The translations under genes were made by a program, and so were the position numbers. From Micavibrio sp. UBA6212 (GTDB lineage Bacteria > Pseudomonadota > Alphaproteobacteria > Micavibrionales > Micavibrionaceae), in assembly GCA_002421905.1 (NCBI GenBank), contig DISK01000002.1:1-58451 (forward strand): a stretch of 58,451 nt of DNA, in the 5' to 3' direction. Under the pieces are notes generated by a model. The model searched no databases. It saw nothing but the letters and a program-made list of their open reading frames with translations, and was not told the origin of the DNA. Of the stretch, positions 35,790 through 45,549 are shown piece after piece. The stretch's first letter is position 1; each line of letters begins with the position of its first letter.

Positions 35790-37439
35790 CTAATCGTGGT
35801 CGTGGCTGTCCCGATGGAACATATTGGTATGAACCGTTTCTTTGAGGAACAGGCCACCAATAACCACGGTCATCAAGGCCACCCCGATCGGGTACCATAA
35901 TCCGGCGTAGATGTTACCAGCCGTCGCGACCATGGCGGTTGCCACCAGCGGCAACATTCCACCAAACCAGCCATTCCCGATGTGATACGGCAAGGACATT
36001 GAGGTGTAGCGGATGTTGGCAGGGAACATTTCCACCAGATAGGCCGCGATTGGTCCATATACCATCGTGACATAGAGCACCATGACAGTCAGGATCAAAA
36101 TGGTCACCGGATAGTTGATCTGGTCTTTATTTGCCGCTCCGACGTAGCCTGTCTCATCCAGCGCCGCCATGTACGGGTCTTTCGAGAAGGTTCCGGTTTC
36201 ATCAACTTCTTCCAGAACATGGTCACCGATTGTGGTTACCACTGCCTTTCCCTCAACTCCGGGAATGGTGTCAAAATTCAAGCCGGATTTGGTCAGGGCG
36301 TCCTTGACCTTATCACATTTGGTGAATTTTGTGGTCGGCAGAACGAAGACATGAAATCCACAATCATTTGCGGCGACAGTGATCTTCACATTGTTCTGAT
36401 AGGCTTCCAGTGCCGGATTGACGTAGTGGGTCAGCATCTGGAACATCGGGATATAGGTTAACGCCCCGAGCAAACATCCGAGCAGAATGATCCGCAGGCG
36501 CCCGATCTTGTCAGACAAGGTTCCGAAGACAATGAAGAACGGTGTTGCAATCAGCAAGGAGGTCCCGACCAGAATATAGGCCGTAATAAAGTCCACCTTC
36601 AGATTGATCGTCAGGAAGAACAGAGCGTAGAATTGCCCCGTGTACCAGATAACCCCCTGCCCAGCCGTCGCACCCAACAATGCCAGTAACACAAATTTAT
36701 TGTTCGGGTAGCGACAAAAACTGTCATACAAAGGTGACTTGGATGCTTTCCCTTCGGATTTGATCCGTTTGAAAACAGGACTCTCGTTCAGTTTCATGCG
36801 GATATAAAGAGAGAATAACAGCAGGAAAACCGAAACCAGAAACGGCAGGCGCCAGCCCCAATCCTTGAATGTTGCATCATCCATGAATCCGCGACATCCT
36901 CCGATAACCAGCATGGACATAAAGAACCCCAGCGTGGCTGTGGTTTGAATCCAGCTGGTGGCTCTTCCGCGTTTTCCTTCTGGTGCGTGTTCCGCCACAT
37001 AAGTTGCAGCACCACCATATTCTCCACCCAAGGCCAGACCTTGAAGCAGTCGTAACGTCACGAGGATAACCGGAGCCAACCACCCAATCGTTTCAAAGGT
37101 CGGTAAAACCCCCACAGCGGCCGTCGAAAGGCCCATCACAAGAATGGTGACAAGGAACGTATATTTCCGCCCCAACATATCGCCCAACCGCCCGAAGACC
37201 AATGCGCCAAACGGGCGTACTAGAAATCCTGCGGCGTAGGTCGCAAACGCCGAGAGCAGCGCTGCTGTCTCATTACCAGGGGGGAAAAATAGGGCCGCAA
37301 AAAATGGAGCCAGTGTGGCATAGAGATAAAAATCATACCATTCGAACACAGTTCCCAAGGACGAGGCAAAGATAACCCTTTTCTCCTCCTTTTTTATTTC
37401 GGCTTCACTCAATATTACTTCTGAAGTCGTGGCTCCCAT
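35790..37439 (-). CDS. MFS transporter, metabolite:H+ symporter (MHS) type
   Basis: 549 residues, twelve predicted membrane helices. MHS signatures: SSLGTVFEWYDFYLYATLAP in helix 1, RPFGALVFGRLGDMLGRKYT after helix 2, and LALGGEYGGAATYVAEHAP in helix 5, as in ProP/KgtP-like carriers of organic acids or osmolytes. Unusual is a roughly 110-residue hydrophilic insertion (about 355-465, including CGFHVFVLPTTKFTKCDKVK) between helices 9 and 10, on the outer face by topology, with two Cys. The tail is His/Asp-rich (HRDSHDHD). Substrate unknown. No regulator or enzyme partner nearby. Confidence 0.85.
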   Translation of the reverse strand: MGATTSEVILSEAEIKKEEKRVIFASSLGTVFEWYDFYLYATLAPFFAALFFPPGNETAALLSAFATYAAGFLVRPFGALVFGRLGDMLGRKYTFLVTILVMGLSTAAVGVLPTFETIGWLAPVILVTLRLLQGLALGGEYGGAATYVAEHAPEGKRGRATSWIQTTATLGFFMSMLVIGGCRGFMDDATFKDWGWRLPFLVSVFLLLFSLYIRMKLNESPVFKRIKSEGKASKSPLYDSFCRYPNNKFVLLALLGATAGQGVIWYTGQFYALFFLTINLKVDFITAYILVGTSLLIATPFFIVFGTLSDKIGRLRIILLGCLLGALTYIPMFQMLTHYVNPALEAYQNNVKITVAANDCGFHVFVLPTTKFTKCDKVKDALTKSGLNFDTIPGVEGKAVVTTIGDHVLEEVDETGTFSKDPYMAALDETGYVGAANKDQINYPVTILILTVMVLYVTMVYGPIAAYLVEMFPANIRYTSMSLPYHIGNGWFGGMLPLVATAMVATAGNIYAGLWYPIGVALMTVVIGGLFLKETVHTNMFHRDSHDHD

Positions 37440-37642
37440 TATGTGGCCTCCCGTGATTGTAAATTCATCTAATCTATTGTACGGGTTTACAACTCGAAAT
37501 ATCTATGCGCGGCGCAATATAAAATCGGACTTTTAGTTCAAATTTTATCTAGTTACTGGGTCATTACTCTTGAAAGCAAGTAATTCTGCCACTACTTGTC
37601 TTCGACAAAGAGGGATATTTTGTGCGCCTTTTACAAAACTTA

Positions 37643-39436
37643 TTAGGCAGGACTGGCATCAGAGATCATAAATTCAACGTTATCAACCCCGTTCCAGTGA
37701 TTGACTTTGAATTGACCAAGAAGATGAAGCAGCCTTCCGCCTTTGGATGATAATAACAAATCACCAAGCGGCATCCCCACAGCGCGAAAAGCCATTGCTT
37801 TCATTCTCGCCCCCCCTTCGGACTCAGTCATTTGAACCCGCACATGATGTTCACCAACGATATCAACCATGACCACCCGCATGTGCGGCAGGATAAATTT
37901 TGGTTCCGGATTCTCCTGTCCGAACGGCCCGACGTTTTCTTCCAGAATTTTTATAAAGTCAGGTTTAATCCCCCGAATACTCGCAATTCCATCAACATAT
38001 TCTTCTGATACCAGATCAACACCGCCCAGAATTTTTTCAGCCTCGCTCATAAAGAAAGAATCAAGTTCTTCAATCTTTTCTGGCTCGACGGTAAAGCCCG
38101 CGGCCATAGCGTGCCCTCCACCTTTGATAAGAAGACCTGCCTCTTTTGCCGCCATAAAAAGCGCCGCCATATTAAATCCGGGAACCGAGCGACCAGAGCC
38201 ACGCCCCTCAAGCTCGCCAGACATCCCCGGTGCAAAGGCTATACAACAAGCTGGCTTACCAAATCTTTCCTTGATTTGTCCCGCGACCAATCCGTTCAAC
38301 CCGACATGCCATGACGTATCGGCAACCATAATAATTGGTCGATCTGCCAGATTTTTTTTCTCAATCTGGTCAATAGCTTCTCGCATCATGTCATTCTGGA
38401 TTGTTTTGCGTTTGGCGTTACAGTCATTGAGTGTCCATGCCAGATTTTTTGATTCTTCCGGATCATTACAAGACAAGAGCCGTGCGCCAAGATCAGCCTG
38501 ATGAACACGCGACCCTGCATTGATACGCGGCCCCAAGACAAACCCTGCATCCATCGGGGTCGGAGATTTTTTAAGCCCACCGACCTCACATAAAGCCTTT
38601 AACCCCACATTGGTATGTTTGGCCATTTGTTGAAACCCTACACGCACCAGCAATCTATTGGGGCCCGTCAGTGGCACCATATCGCACACGGTTCCCAACG
38701 CCACCAGATCAAGCCATTCTTTGAGCGGGGCTTCAGGAATATTTCTCTCCGCAAAATATCCGGATTCGCGAAGGGCACGATTGATCGCGACACAAGCCAG
38801 AAATGTCACCCCAACGGCCGCCAGCATATCAAACCCCGATATATCGTCCTCGCGCTTTGGATTAATAATCCATGTGCTCTCAGGCAGATGGTCGCCTTGT
38901 TCGTGGTGATCAAAGATACAAATATCCAGACCCAGTTCTCGTCCTGCGGCAATCACATCAAAAGCGGTCGTACCGCAGTCGGACATCAGAATAATTTCAG
39001 CGCCATCATCTTTGAGCTTTTTAAGGGCATTGATGTTGGGGCCATATCCTTCGGACATGCGATCAGGAATATAAATCGGTATATCTATTCCCAGATGATA
39101 AAAAAATTTCTTCCACACAGCGGCAGATGTTGATCCATCAACATCAAAATCACAAAATGCTGCGATCTTTCTGCCTTTGGTAATTGCGTTTGCCAACCAT
39201 TTTGAAAATGGTTCCATATCTTTAAGTTCAAACGGATCAGGAAAGTCGGTGGACATACGGGGAAACAGAAATTTCTGAACGCCCTCGGGTTCAACGTTTC
39301 GCGCCACCAACAACCGCGCCACAATTTCCGGCACGGAAAAATCAGTCATCATGCGATGAATTTTATCGTTCCCGACTTCAGGAAAAACCCAACGCGCATC
39401 CATAACAGACCGGTCAATACGAAGAGGTGCGTTCAT
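37643..39436 (-). CDS. recJ: Single-stranded-DNA-specific exonuclease RecJ
   Basis: 5'-3' ssDNA exonuclease in recombination and repair. 597 residues with the DHH superfamily motifs: CDFDVDGSTSAAVWKKFFYH (motif I), MSDCGTTAFD, CIFDHHEQGD (DHH), then DHHA1 (GGGHAMAAGFTV) and a C-terminal OB-like domain. The ATG directly abuts the glpX stop, so translation is coupled. Order hom-glpX-recJ is conserved in alphaproteobacteria. Confidence 0.96.
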   Translation of the reverse strand: MNAPLRIDRSVMDARWVFPEVGNDKIHRMMTDFSVPEIVARLLVARNVEPEGVQKFLFPRMSTDFPDPFELKDMEPFSKWLANAITKGRKIAAFCDFDVDGSTSAAVWKKFFYHLGIDIPIYIPDRMSEGYGPNINALKKLKDDGAEIILMSDCGTTAFDVIAAGRELGLDICIFDHHEQGDHLPESTWIINPKREDDISGFDMLAAVGVTFLACVAINRALRESGYFAERNIPEAPLKEWLDLVALGTVCDMVPLTGPNRLLVRVGFQQMAKHTNVGLKALCEVGGLKKSPTPMDAGFVLGPRINAGSRVHQADLGARLLSCNDPEESKNLAWTLNDCNAKRKTIQNDMMREAIDQIEKKNLADRPIIMVADTSWHVGLNGLVAGQIKERFGKPACCIAFAPGMSGELEGRGSGRSVPGFNMAALFMAAKEAGLLIKGGGHAMAAGFTVEPEKIEELDSFFMSEAEKILGGVDLVSEEYVDGIASIRGIKPDFIKILEENVGPFGQENPEPKFILPHMRVVMVDIVGEHHVRVQMTESEGGARMKAMAFRAVGMPLGDLLLSSKGGRLLHLLGQFKVNHWNGVDNVEFMISDASPA

Positions 39437-40441
39437 TTATGCTGGCTTTCTGGTGAAATCGTGGCGAGCTTCGATGCGGCGGACAGTTCCCGATTTCGAA
39501 CGCATGACGATAGAATGAGTGGTTGCCCCATTCGGATAGCGGTGAACCCCAGGTAACATCGTGCCGTCTGTTACTCCCGTTGCGGCAAACATCACATTAT
39601 TCGGTTTTGCCAATTCGTTCAGCGTATAAATTTTATCATAGTCGGTAATCCCAACTTTGGCAGCACGCACCCGCTCGCCATCATTACGGAAGATCAATTG
39701 CCCGAGCATTGAACCTCCAATACATTGCAAAGCGGCGGCGGCCAGTACACCTTCCGGTGCACCACCAATGCCAACATAAATATCAATGGTCGATGATGGG
39801 TCAGCCGCAGAAATAACTGCAGAGACATCCCCATCCTGAATCAGCGTAATCCGTGCACCGGTGGCTCTGACCTCCTCAATCAGGCTTTCATGCCTCGGGC
39901 GATCAAGAATGCACACCATCACATCCCGCACATCCCCTCCTTTGACTTTCGTGACACGCTCAACAATAGACTGCATAGGGCCATTCAAATCTTCGGGGTG
40001 CAGATCGATTCCTTTCCCGACAGCAATCTTCTTCATATACACATCAGGCGCGTTCAGGAAGCTGCCCTTATCCGCCATTGCCAGAACTGCCATGGCATTT
40101 TGTCCACCACATGCCGTGATGCTGGTTCCTTCCAATGGATCAAGCGCAATATCAACTTCCGGCCCGTCACCCGTTCCAACCTGTTCCCCGATATAGAGCA
40201 TCGGAGCTTCATCACGCTCGCCTTCCCCTATGACAACGATTCCATTAATTTCCAGTTCGTTCAATGTATGCCGCATAGCATCGACTGCTGCGCGGTCTGC
40301 CTCATCTTCATCGCCGCGCCCCACTTGTCGCGAAGCCGCCAAAGCTGCCGCCTCGGTTACGCGGATAATCTCAAGAGTCAGGGAACGATCCATGTGGAAC
40401 GGATCGGAGAAAGGGGATAGGTGATCTCTCATATGTGCCAT
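39437..40441 (-). CDS. glpX: Fructose-1,6-bisphosphatase class II (GlpX)
   Basis: Gluconeogenic phosphatase, Li+-insensitive Mn/Mg enzyme. 334 residues: VVIGEGERDEAPMLYIGEQV (metal ligands), ALDPLEGTSITACGGQNAMA (phosphate site) and VGIGGAPEGVLAAAALQCIG. In-frame ATGs at 40441 and 40432 are both possible starts. Middle gene of hom-glpX-recJ. In alphaproteobacteria this may also act on sedoheptulose bisphosphate, but no Calvin genes are seen. Confidence 0.95.
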   Translation of the reverse strand: MAHMRDHLSPFSDPFHMDRSLTLEIIRVTEAAALAASRQVGRGDEDEADRAAVDAMRHTLNELEINGIVVIGEGERDEAPMLYIGEQVGTGDGPEVDIALDPLEGTSITACGGQNAMAVLAMADKGSFLNAPDVYMKKIAVGKGIDLHPEDLNGPMQSIVERVTKVKGGDVRDVMVCILDRPRHESLIEEVRATGARITLIQDGDVSAVISAADPSSTIDIYVGIGGAPEGVLAAAALQCIGGSMLGQLIFRNDGERVRAAKVGITDYDKIYTLNELAKPNNVMFAATGVTDGTMLPGVHRYPNGATTHSIVMRSKSGTVRRIEARHDFTRKPA

Positions 40442-40465
40442 AAAAAAATCATAGCGTACGAACTC

Positions 40466-40495
40466 AATAGGGGCAAATTATTCTCGCCCCCTATT
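40466..40495 (-). terminator. Hairpin between hom and glpX
   Basis: AATAGGGG and CCCCTATT form an 8-bp stem with a 14-nt loop in the 71-bp gap. A T-run lies about 15 bases beyond on the minus strand, too far for a standard terminator, so it may be a partial attenuator or mRNA-stabilising element. Confidence 0.35.
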
Positions 40496-40512
40496 CACAT
40501 ATTATTTGATTG

Positions 40513-41820
40513 TCATATTTTTAGAATTGGTAGAGTCAACGGATCATCCAGCACGGACGGAAGATCTGCAATTTCCTGACACGCCAAACGGATATTTTTA
40601 CCAGTGGTCTGATGAGTGATAATCACAATAGTGACCGGTTGATCTGCCGAGCGTCCCCGCTGGATCAAGCTTTCAATCGAAATCTGATGGTCACGCAAAA
40701 TCGGGGCAATTTCGGCAATCACGCCGGGGCGATCCTGCACCACCAGACGCATATAGAACTCACCTGTCCAATCATCGCGCGATGCGCTCGGCGATGATTG
40801 CAATTGGTCGGCAGGGATTCCAAAGACCGGGCCATTCACACCATTTGCCAAATCCATTAAGTCGGATACAATGGCAGACGCCGTTGGCCCTTCGCCCGCG
40901 CCACGCCCCTCGACAAAGCTTAGCCCCACAAAATCACCTTGGGAAAGAATTCCATTCAAGACGCCATCTACATGAGCAAGCGGAGAGGTTCGGGGAACAA
41001 GGCATGGCGATACCATTTGCAAAATCCGCCCATCTTCCAACTTCACGGTTTGTCCGATCAGTTTAATCCGCGAACCAAATTCACCGGCAATGAGGATGTC
41101 TTCTGCACTCAGGCGGTCAATGCCCTCTACGGAAAGATTTTGGTAATCCGGCTGGCAACCGAATGCCAAGGCCCCCAACAGCACCAGCTTATGACCGCTA
41201 TCTCCTCCACCAACATCAAGAGTTGGATCAGCTTCGGCATACCCTAATTTTTGTGCCTCCTCCAAAACATCGGAAAAACTCTCTCCCGTACGTTCCATAG
41301 TGGTGAGGATATAGTTACAAGTTCCATTCATAATGCCATACAAACCGGATATATTATTGGCGGCCAGACCTTCGCGGATCATCTTGATGATCGGAATGCC
41401 TCCGGCGACGGCTGCCTCGAACATCAATGGTGCATTATGTTTTTCGGAAAGCCTTGACAGATCAACCCCATGATGAGCCAGTAGCGCCTTATTTGCAGTC
41501 ACCACAGATTTTCCATTCTGCAAGGCCGTCTTGACCAAAGAAAGTGCAGGATCATTTTCTCCGCCCATTGCCTCAACCACGACATCCACATCAGGATGAG
41601 ATGCCAAATCAATCGGGTTATCAACCCATTCGACTGAAGAGAGGTCAATTCCGCGATCCTTGCCCTTGTTGCGGGCATTAACCGCCGTCACAACAATTCT
41701 GACACCAGTCCGGCGCGTAATAAGATCTGCATTGGCCTGTAGAATTTTGAACGTTCCCGCCCCGACAGTCCCAAGACCAGCCAAACCAACACGTAAAGTC
41801 TTTTCTTGATTTTTGGCCAT
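40513..41820 (-). CDS. hom: Homoserine dehydrogenase
   Basis: NAD(P)H-dependent step to homoserine for Thr and Met. 435 residues: Rossmann motif GLAGLGTVGAGTFKILQ, the substrate region GIMNGTCNYILTTMERTGES, EADPTLDVGGGDSGHKLVLL and a C-terminal ACT domain (RLVVQDRPGVIAEIAPILRD, about 350-430) for threonine feedback. Typical length. First gene of the conserved hom-glpX-recJ group. Confidence 0.97.
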   Translation of the reverse strand: MAKNQEKTLRVGLAGLGTVGAGTFKILQANADLITRRTGVRIVVTAVNARNKGKDRGIDLSSVEWVDNPIDLASHPDVDVVVEAMGGENDPALSLVKTALQNGKSVVTANKALLAHHGVDLSRLSEKHNAPLMFEAAVAGGIPIIKMIREGLAANNISGLYGIMNGTCNYILTTMERTGESFSDVLEEAQKLGYAEADPTLDVGGGDSGHKLVLLGALAFGCQPDYQNLSVEGIDRLSAEDILIAGEFGSRIKLIGQTVKLEDGRILQMVSPCLVPRTSPLAHVDGVLNGILSQGDFVGLSFVEGRGAGEGPTASAIVSDLMDLANGVNGPVFGIPADQLQSSPSASRDDWTGEFYMRLVVQDRPGVIAEIAPILRDHQISIESLIQRGRSADQPVTIVIITHQTTGKNIRLACQEIADLPSVLDDPLTLPILKI

Positions 41821-41853
41821 TCTACCCTCTCCTGGTTTTATTTAGACGCCCAC

Positions 41854-42246
41854 CTAATACTGACTTAACGGAACAGGTACCGGCAAAGGCTCTGGTTCCT
41901 GAATCTCGAGATCATCCCCCGGACGCGTTAAAGCAAACATCGCGACGTCCGGATCGAGCGGCTGATAATTCGTATGTTTAGGAAAATCTCCTAAAATGAA
42001 GTCAGGCTTACGGGGTGGAAGAGGCATATTGGCAAAGCTTTTTGCATAAGGATCGTACAAATCAACCGCGCCGCCAGATAAAGCACGCCCCATGGCCAGA
42101 AATGAGAAATTATCCGGCATGATTCCTTTGTCAATAAAATCAAAGCTCTCTTCCTCAATTGGGCGTCCCGGCGCACAAGCAGAGAGAAGCAGTAAGGACG
42201 AGATCGCCCCCACAATGAACCAGCTTCTGTTTTTATTGTTAGACAT
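41854..42246 (-). CDS. Lipoprotein of unknown function
   Basis: 130 residues from the ATG at 42246, which has AAGGTG 8 bases upstream. The open frame continues further but runs under the divergent phaC start and is not credible. Lipobox LSAC with Cys24 (WFIVGAISSLLLLSAC). The mature part is Pro-rich with strand-like pieces (NMPLPPRKPDFILGDFPKHT; EPEPLPVPVPLSQY) and no known domain. The start is 120 bp from the phaC start. It precedes hom by 33 bp on the same strand, so it may be cotranscribed. Confidence 0.8.
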   Translation of the reverse strand: MSNNKNRSWFIVGAISSLLLLSACAPGRPIEEESFDFIDKGIMPDNFSFLAMGRALSGGAVDLYDPYAKSFANMPLPPRKPDFILGDFPKHTNYQPLDPDVAMFALTRPGDDLEIQEPEPLPVPVPLSQY

Positions 42247-42366
42247 TATTGAATCACCTTGGTCAGAACTTCCCCTATCGTGGAACAAAGAACTGTGTAT
42301 GGCAAGGGGGAGATTCATTACCCGATATTGATTTTTATGGCATTCTGATGCAAATTCCTGAGTATC

Positions 42367-44223
42367 ATGGCCAAAAAAGACACACCTCCCTCTTCTTCCC
42401 AGACGCCCTCCGACTCCCCTGAGGGCGACCAAGATAAACAAGCCGGTTTTGATCCTTTGGCTTTTTCAGCCCAGATGGGTAAAATCCTCGAGAAACTTCA
42501 GCCTCTCTTTACAGCTTATGTGCAAAAACACGGCGAAGATGATCTTTCGAGTCAGGGATTTTCCCCCGCCGCCATGCAAACCATGTTAATGGATTACTGG
42601 CAACATGTTGCCCATAACCCGCAAAAGCTTCTCGATATCAATCTGGAATATGCACAAAACATGTATTTGCTATGGAATGAGTCCATGCGCAAATTTCTAG
42701 GGGAAGACTCGGCCCCCGTTATCCAAAGCGAAAAAGGCGACCGCCGATTCCGTGACCCTATCTGGCAGGACAGTTTTGTTTATGATTTCATTCGGCAATC
42801 CTATCTGTTGACGTCGAAATGGTTACAAAGTGCCGTTCGCAATACAGACGCCTTACCTGAGAAAGAGCGGAACAAACTCGATTTTTATACGCGTTTATTT
42901 ATTGATGCGATGGCCCCGACAAATTTTGCCATGACCAATCCGGAAGTATTACGCGAAACACTTAATTCCAATGGACAGAACTTATTGCGCGGACTGGAAA
43001 ATCTGGCCGAAGATCTACAGCGCGGCCAAGGTGATCTTGAGATCAGCAAGACAACATACGAAGCATTTGAAGTGGGGAAAAATATCGCCACGACGAAAGG
43101 GTCAGTTGTTTTTGAGAATGAGTTAATGCAGTTGATCCAGTACGCACCCAGCACAAAAACCGTTTGCAAAACACCTTTGTTGATCTTACCTCCTTGGATC
43201 AACAAGTATTATATTCTGGACATGAGACCCGAGAACTCCTTTATCAAATGGGCCGTCGATCAAGGTCATACAGTCTTTGTCATTTCATGGGTCAATCCGG
43301 ATGAGAAGCTCGCGCAAAAATCCTTCGAAGATTACATGGAAGAAGGCCTGATAACAGCCCTTGACCAAATTGAAATCCAGACCGGAGAAAAACAAACCAA
43401 CGTGATTGGTTATTGCATAGGAGGCACATTACTTGCCACGTCGCTGGCCTATATGACAGCCCATAAACAGGATATGCGAATCGCCTCGGCAACTTTTCTT
43501 ACCACGCTGATTGATTTCCATCATGCTGGCGATCTTTCTATATTCATTGATGATGATTATCTTAGAATGATTGACGATAAGATGGACAAGGTTGGTTATT
43601 TAGAGGGCAGTGATCTGCGCCAGACATTCAGTCTGCTGCGCGCCAATGATCTGATCTGGTCTTTTGTCGTCAATAATTACATGATGGGCAAGGAACCTTT
43701 CCCGTTTGATCTGTTATTCTGGAATGATGATTCCACCAATATGCCCGCCAATATGCATCGTTTTTATCTGCGTAATATGTACCGCGACAATAAACTATGC
43801 AAAGCCGGTGGTATCACCCTAAACAAGACCCCTATTGATGTCTCAAAAATCAAGGTTCCAAGTTATTTTATATCGACCAAGGAAGACCACATTGCCCCAT
43901 GGGCCTCGACCTATGAAGGCATGATGTTGCTGAAAGGCAAAAAGCGTTTTGTTTTGGCAGCATCCGGTCATGTTGCCGGAGTCATCAACCCGCCATCGGC
44001 CAACAAATATCATTACTGGGTCAACGAGAAAATTGATGATCGCGAGCATGCGGAAGACTGGCTGGCTCAAGCCGAACAGCACGAGGGGTCATGGTGGTCA
44101 GATTGGGCAGAATGGATTAAAAACACCGCTGGAAAACAAATCCCTGCGCGCGACCCGAAAAAAGGCAAGCTCAAAGTCATTGAACCTGCCCCGGGACGCT
44201 ATGTCAAAATGAAAGGGGATTAG
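42367..44223 (+). CDS. phaC: Class I poly(3-hydroxyalkanoate) synthase PhaC
   Basis: Polymerises hydroxyacyl-CoA into storage granules. 618 residues: an N-terminal PhaC_N domain, then an alpha/beta-hydrolase core with the lipase-like box GYCIGGT (catalytic Cys), the catalytic Asp in STKEDHIAPW and His in AASGHVAGVINPP. Signature LLILPPWINKYYILDMRPEN is present. Class I by length. No phaA/phaB nearby; the fadAB pair 4 kb away could supply hydroxyacyl-CoA, which is inference. Confidence 0.96.
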   Translation: MAKKDTPPSSSQTPSDSPEGDQDKQAGFDPLAFSAQMGKILEKLQPLFTAYVQKHGEDDLSSQGFSPAAMQTMLMDYWQHVAHNPQKLLDINLEYAQNMYLLWNESMRKFLGEDSAPVIQSEKGDRRFRDPIWQDSFVYDFIRQSYLLTSKWLQSAVRNTDALPEKERNKLDFYTRLFIDAMAPTNFAMTNPEVLRETLNSNGQNLLRGLENLAEDLQRGQGDLEISKTTYEAFEVGKNIATTKGSVVFENELMQLIQYAPSTKTVCKTPLLILPPWINKYYILDMRPENSFIKWAVDQGHTVFVISWVNPDEKLAQKSFEDYMEEGLITALDQIEIQTGEKQTNVIGYCIGGTLLATSLAYMTAHKQDMRIASATFLTTLIDFHHAGDLSIFIDDDYLRMIDDKMDKVGYLEGSDLRQTFSLLRANDLIWSFVVNNYMMGKEPFPFDLLFWNDDSTNMPANMHRFYLRNMYRDNKLCKAGGITLNKTPIDVSKIKVPSYFISTKEDHIAPWASTYEGMMLLKGKKRFVLAASGHVAGVINPPSANKYHYWVNEKIDDREHAEDWLAQAEQHEGSWWSDWAEWIKNTAGKQIPARDPKKGKLKVIEPAPGRYVKMKGD

Positions 44224-44259
44224 CAATCTCAAGAACAAGCGGGTCTGTTTCCATTCACC

Positions 44260-45018
44260 TCATTTAACTCTTCCTATCAAGGTCGTAAGTGGTGTGCGGA
44301 AGACAATTTTCTCCTGCCCGTCCAGCCAAACGTCCATAATTTTATTGTCAGTCGCCTCTATAATATCTTTTCCTGTTTGGTCCAGAAACTTCTGGGACGC
44401 AGACCAACTCATCATATATTGAACGAAATCATCCCGTGTCCATTCGACTTTGATCTCCCATGGATCATGGCTTATTCTCTCAAACGGGAATGGAAGTTTT
44501 TCGTAGCCCCTCCAAATCTTAAATACATGCGGATCCCAATAATTCGAAAGAAGCTCTTTACCAATATACTCGAAGAATTTTTGAATATCCTTATTTTCCG
44601 CTTGGGCAAACCCATAGGCCCACGCCGCAAAAATGGCCCCTGGCCGCGCGACGCGCTGAACCTCTGTGTAGAACAGATTCAGATCAAACCAGTGCATGGC
44701 CTGAGCCACTGTTATGACATCAACGGAATGGTCTTTCAAACCGGACTGTTCAGCAGTAGCTGTACTGTATGTTATGCGTTCATGGGGGAATGCCCTAGAG
44801 ATTTGTTCGGCACTTGCATCTGTTGCAAAAACATTCGAGAAAAAATCTGCCAATTGAATAGCGGCCTGCCCATTTCCTGTCGCGCAATCCCATGCATTTT
44901 GCGTGTCAGGGGCTTTTTCGGCCAAAAACCGGTATAGTTCCCGAGGGTATCCGGGTCGTGCTCTGGCATAGCTTTGCGTTTGCTTTGAGAATCTATCTAC
45001 AAACACATTTTCTGACAT
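44260..45018 (-). CDS. SAM-dependent methyltransferase
   Basis: 252 residues, Methyltransf_11 type. SAM-binding motif NAWDCATGNGQAAIQLADFF (motif I), then FATDAS and the VDVITVAQAMHWFDL segment. C-terminal half is typical of trans-aconitate/UbiE-like small-molecule methyltransferases. The substrate is unknown. Convergent with phaC and 12 bp downstream of the carbonic-anhydrase-like gene, so part of its transcript. Confidence 0.85.
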   Translation of the reverse strand: MSENVFVDRFSKQTQSYARARPGYPRELYRFLAEKAPDTQNAWDCATGNGQAAIQLADFFSNVFATDASAEQISRAFPHERITYSTATAEQSGLKDHSVDVITVAQAMHWFDLNLFYTEVQRVARPGAIFAAWAYGFAQAENKDIQKFFEYIGKELLSNYWDPHVFKIWRGYEKLPFPFERISHDPWEIKVEWTRDDFVQYMMSWSASQKFLDQTGKDIIEATDNKIMDVWLDGQEKIVFRTPLTTLIGRVK

Positions 45019-45030
45019 GTTTTATCCCTT

Positions 45031-45549
45031 TTATTCTTGGCTGACCTTATATTCCTTCCCCAATGCCACATAGCGGTCGGCGGAGATCTGGAGATATTCG
45101 ATTTCCTCTGGCGTTAGATCACGCATATATTTAGCGGGACGGCCTGCCCAGAGCTGATGTTTCGGAACTCGCTTTTTAGGGGGAACAAGAGATCCTGCCG
45201 CGACCATGGCTTCGTCCTCGACGACAGCTTCATCCATTACCAATGACTGCATGCCAATAAAGGCTTTATTTCCAATTGTACAGGCATGAAGTAACGCCAT
45301 ATGGCCAACGGTTACATCATCACCGATATAGGTTCCTTGAACCCCCAGCGAGGTATGAATAACTGTGCCGTCCTGAATATTGGTGCGTTTGCCGATTTTA
45401 ATATCATTAACGTCACCGCGCATGGTGACACCGTACCAGATATTACTCTCGGCCCCAATCTCGACATCTCCGGTAAGCACCACATTATCCGCAACGAACG
45501 CGGTGTCATGGACTTTCGGAAGGATACCACGATAAGGTTTAAGCAGCAT
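45031..45549 (-). CDS. Gamma-carbonic anhydrase-like hexapeptide protein
   Basis: Left-handed beta-helix trimer, YrdA/PaaY/CaiE-like. From the ATG at 45549 (MLLKPYRGILPKVHDTAFVA) it has 172 residues; an upstream start at 45588 would overlap the ATP-grasp gene further. Hexapeptide repeats run through ADNVVLTGDVEIGAESNIWY and NIQDGTVIHTSL, with zinc-ligand histidines in VIHTS and VGHMALLHAC. Activity as carbonic anhydrase is often absent in this subgroup. It overlaps the upstream ATP-grasp gene by 11 bp. Confidence 0.9.
   Translation of the reverse strand: MLLKPYRGILPKVHDTAFVADNVVLTGDVEIGAESNIWYGVTMRGDVNDIKIGKRTNIQDGTVIHTSLGVQGTYIGDDVTVGHMALLHACTIGNKAFIGMQSLVMDEAVVEDEAMVAAGSLVPPKKRVPKHQLWAGRPAKYMRDLTPEEIEYLQISADRYVALGKEYKVSQE

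Noticed and set aside
42247..42441. 65-codon extension of the lipoprotein at 41854
   Set aside because: It overlaps the divergent phaC start, while the ATG at 42246 gives a proper lipoprotein signal and ribosome-binding site.
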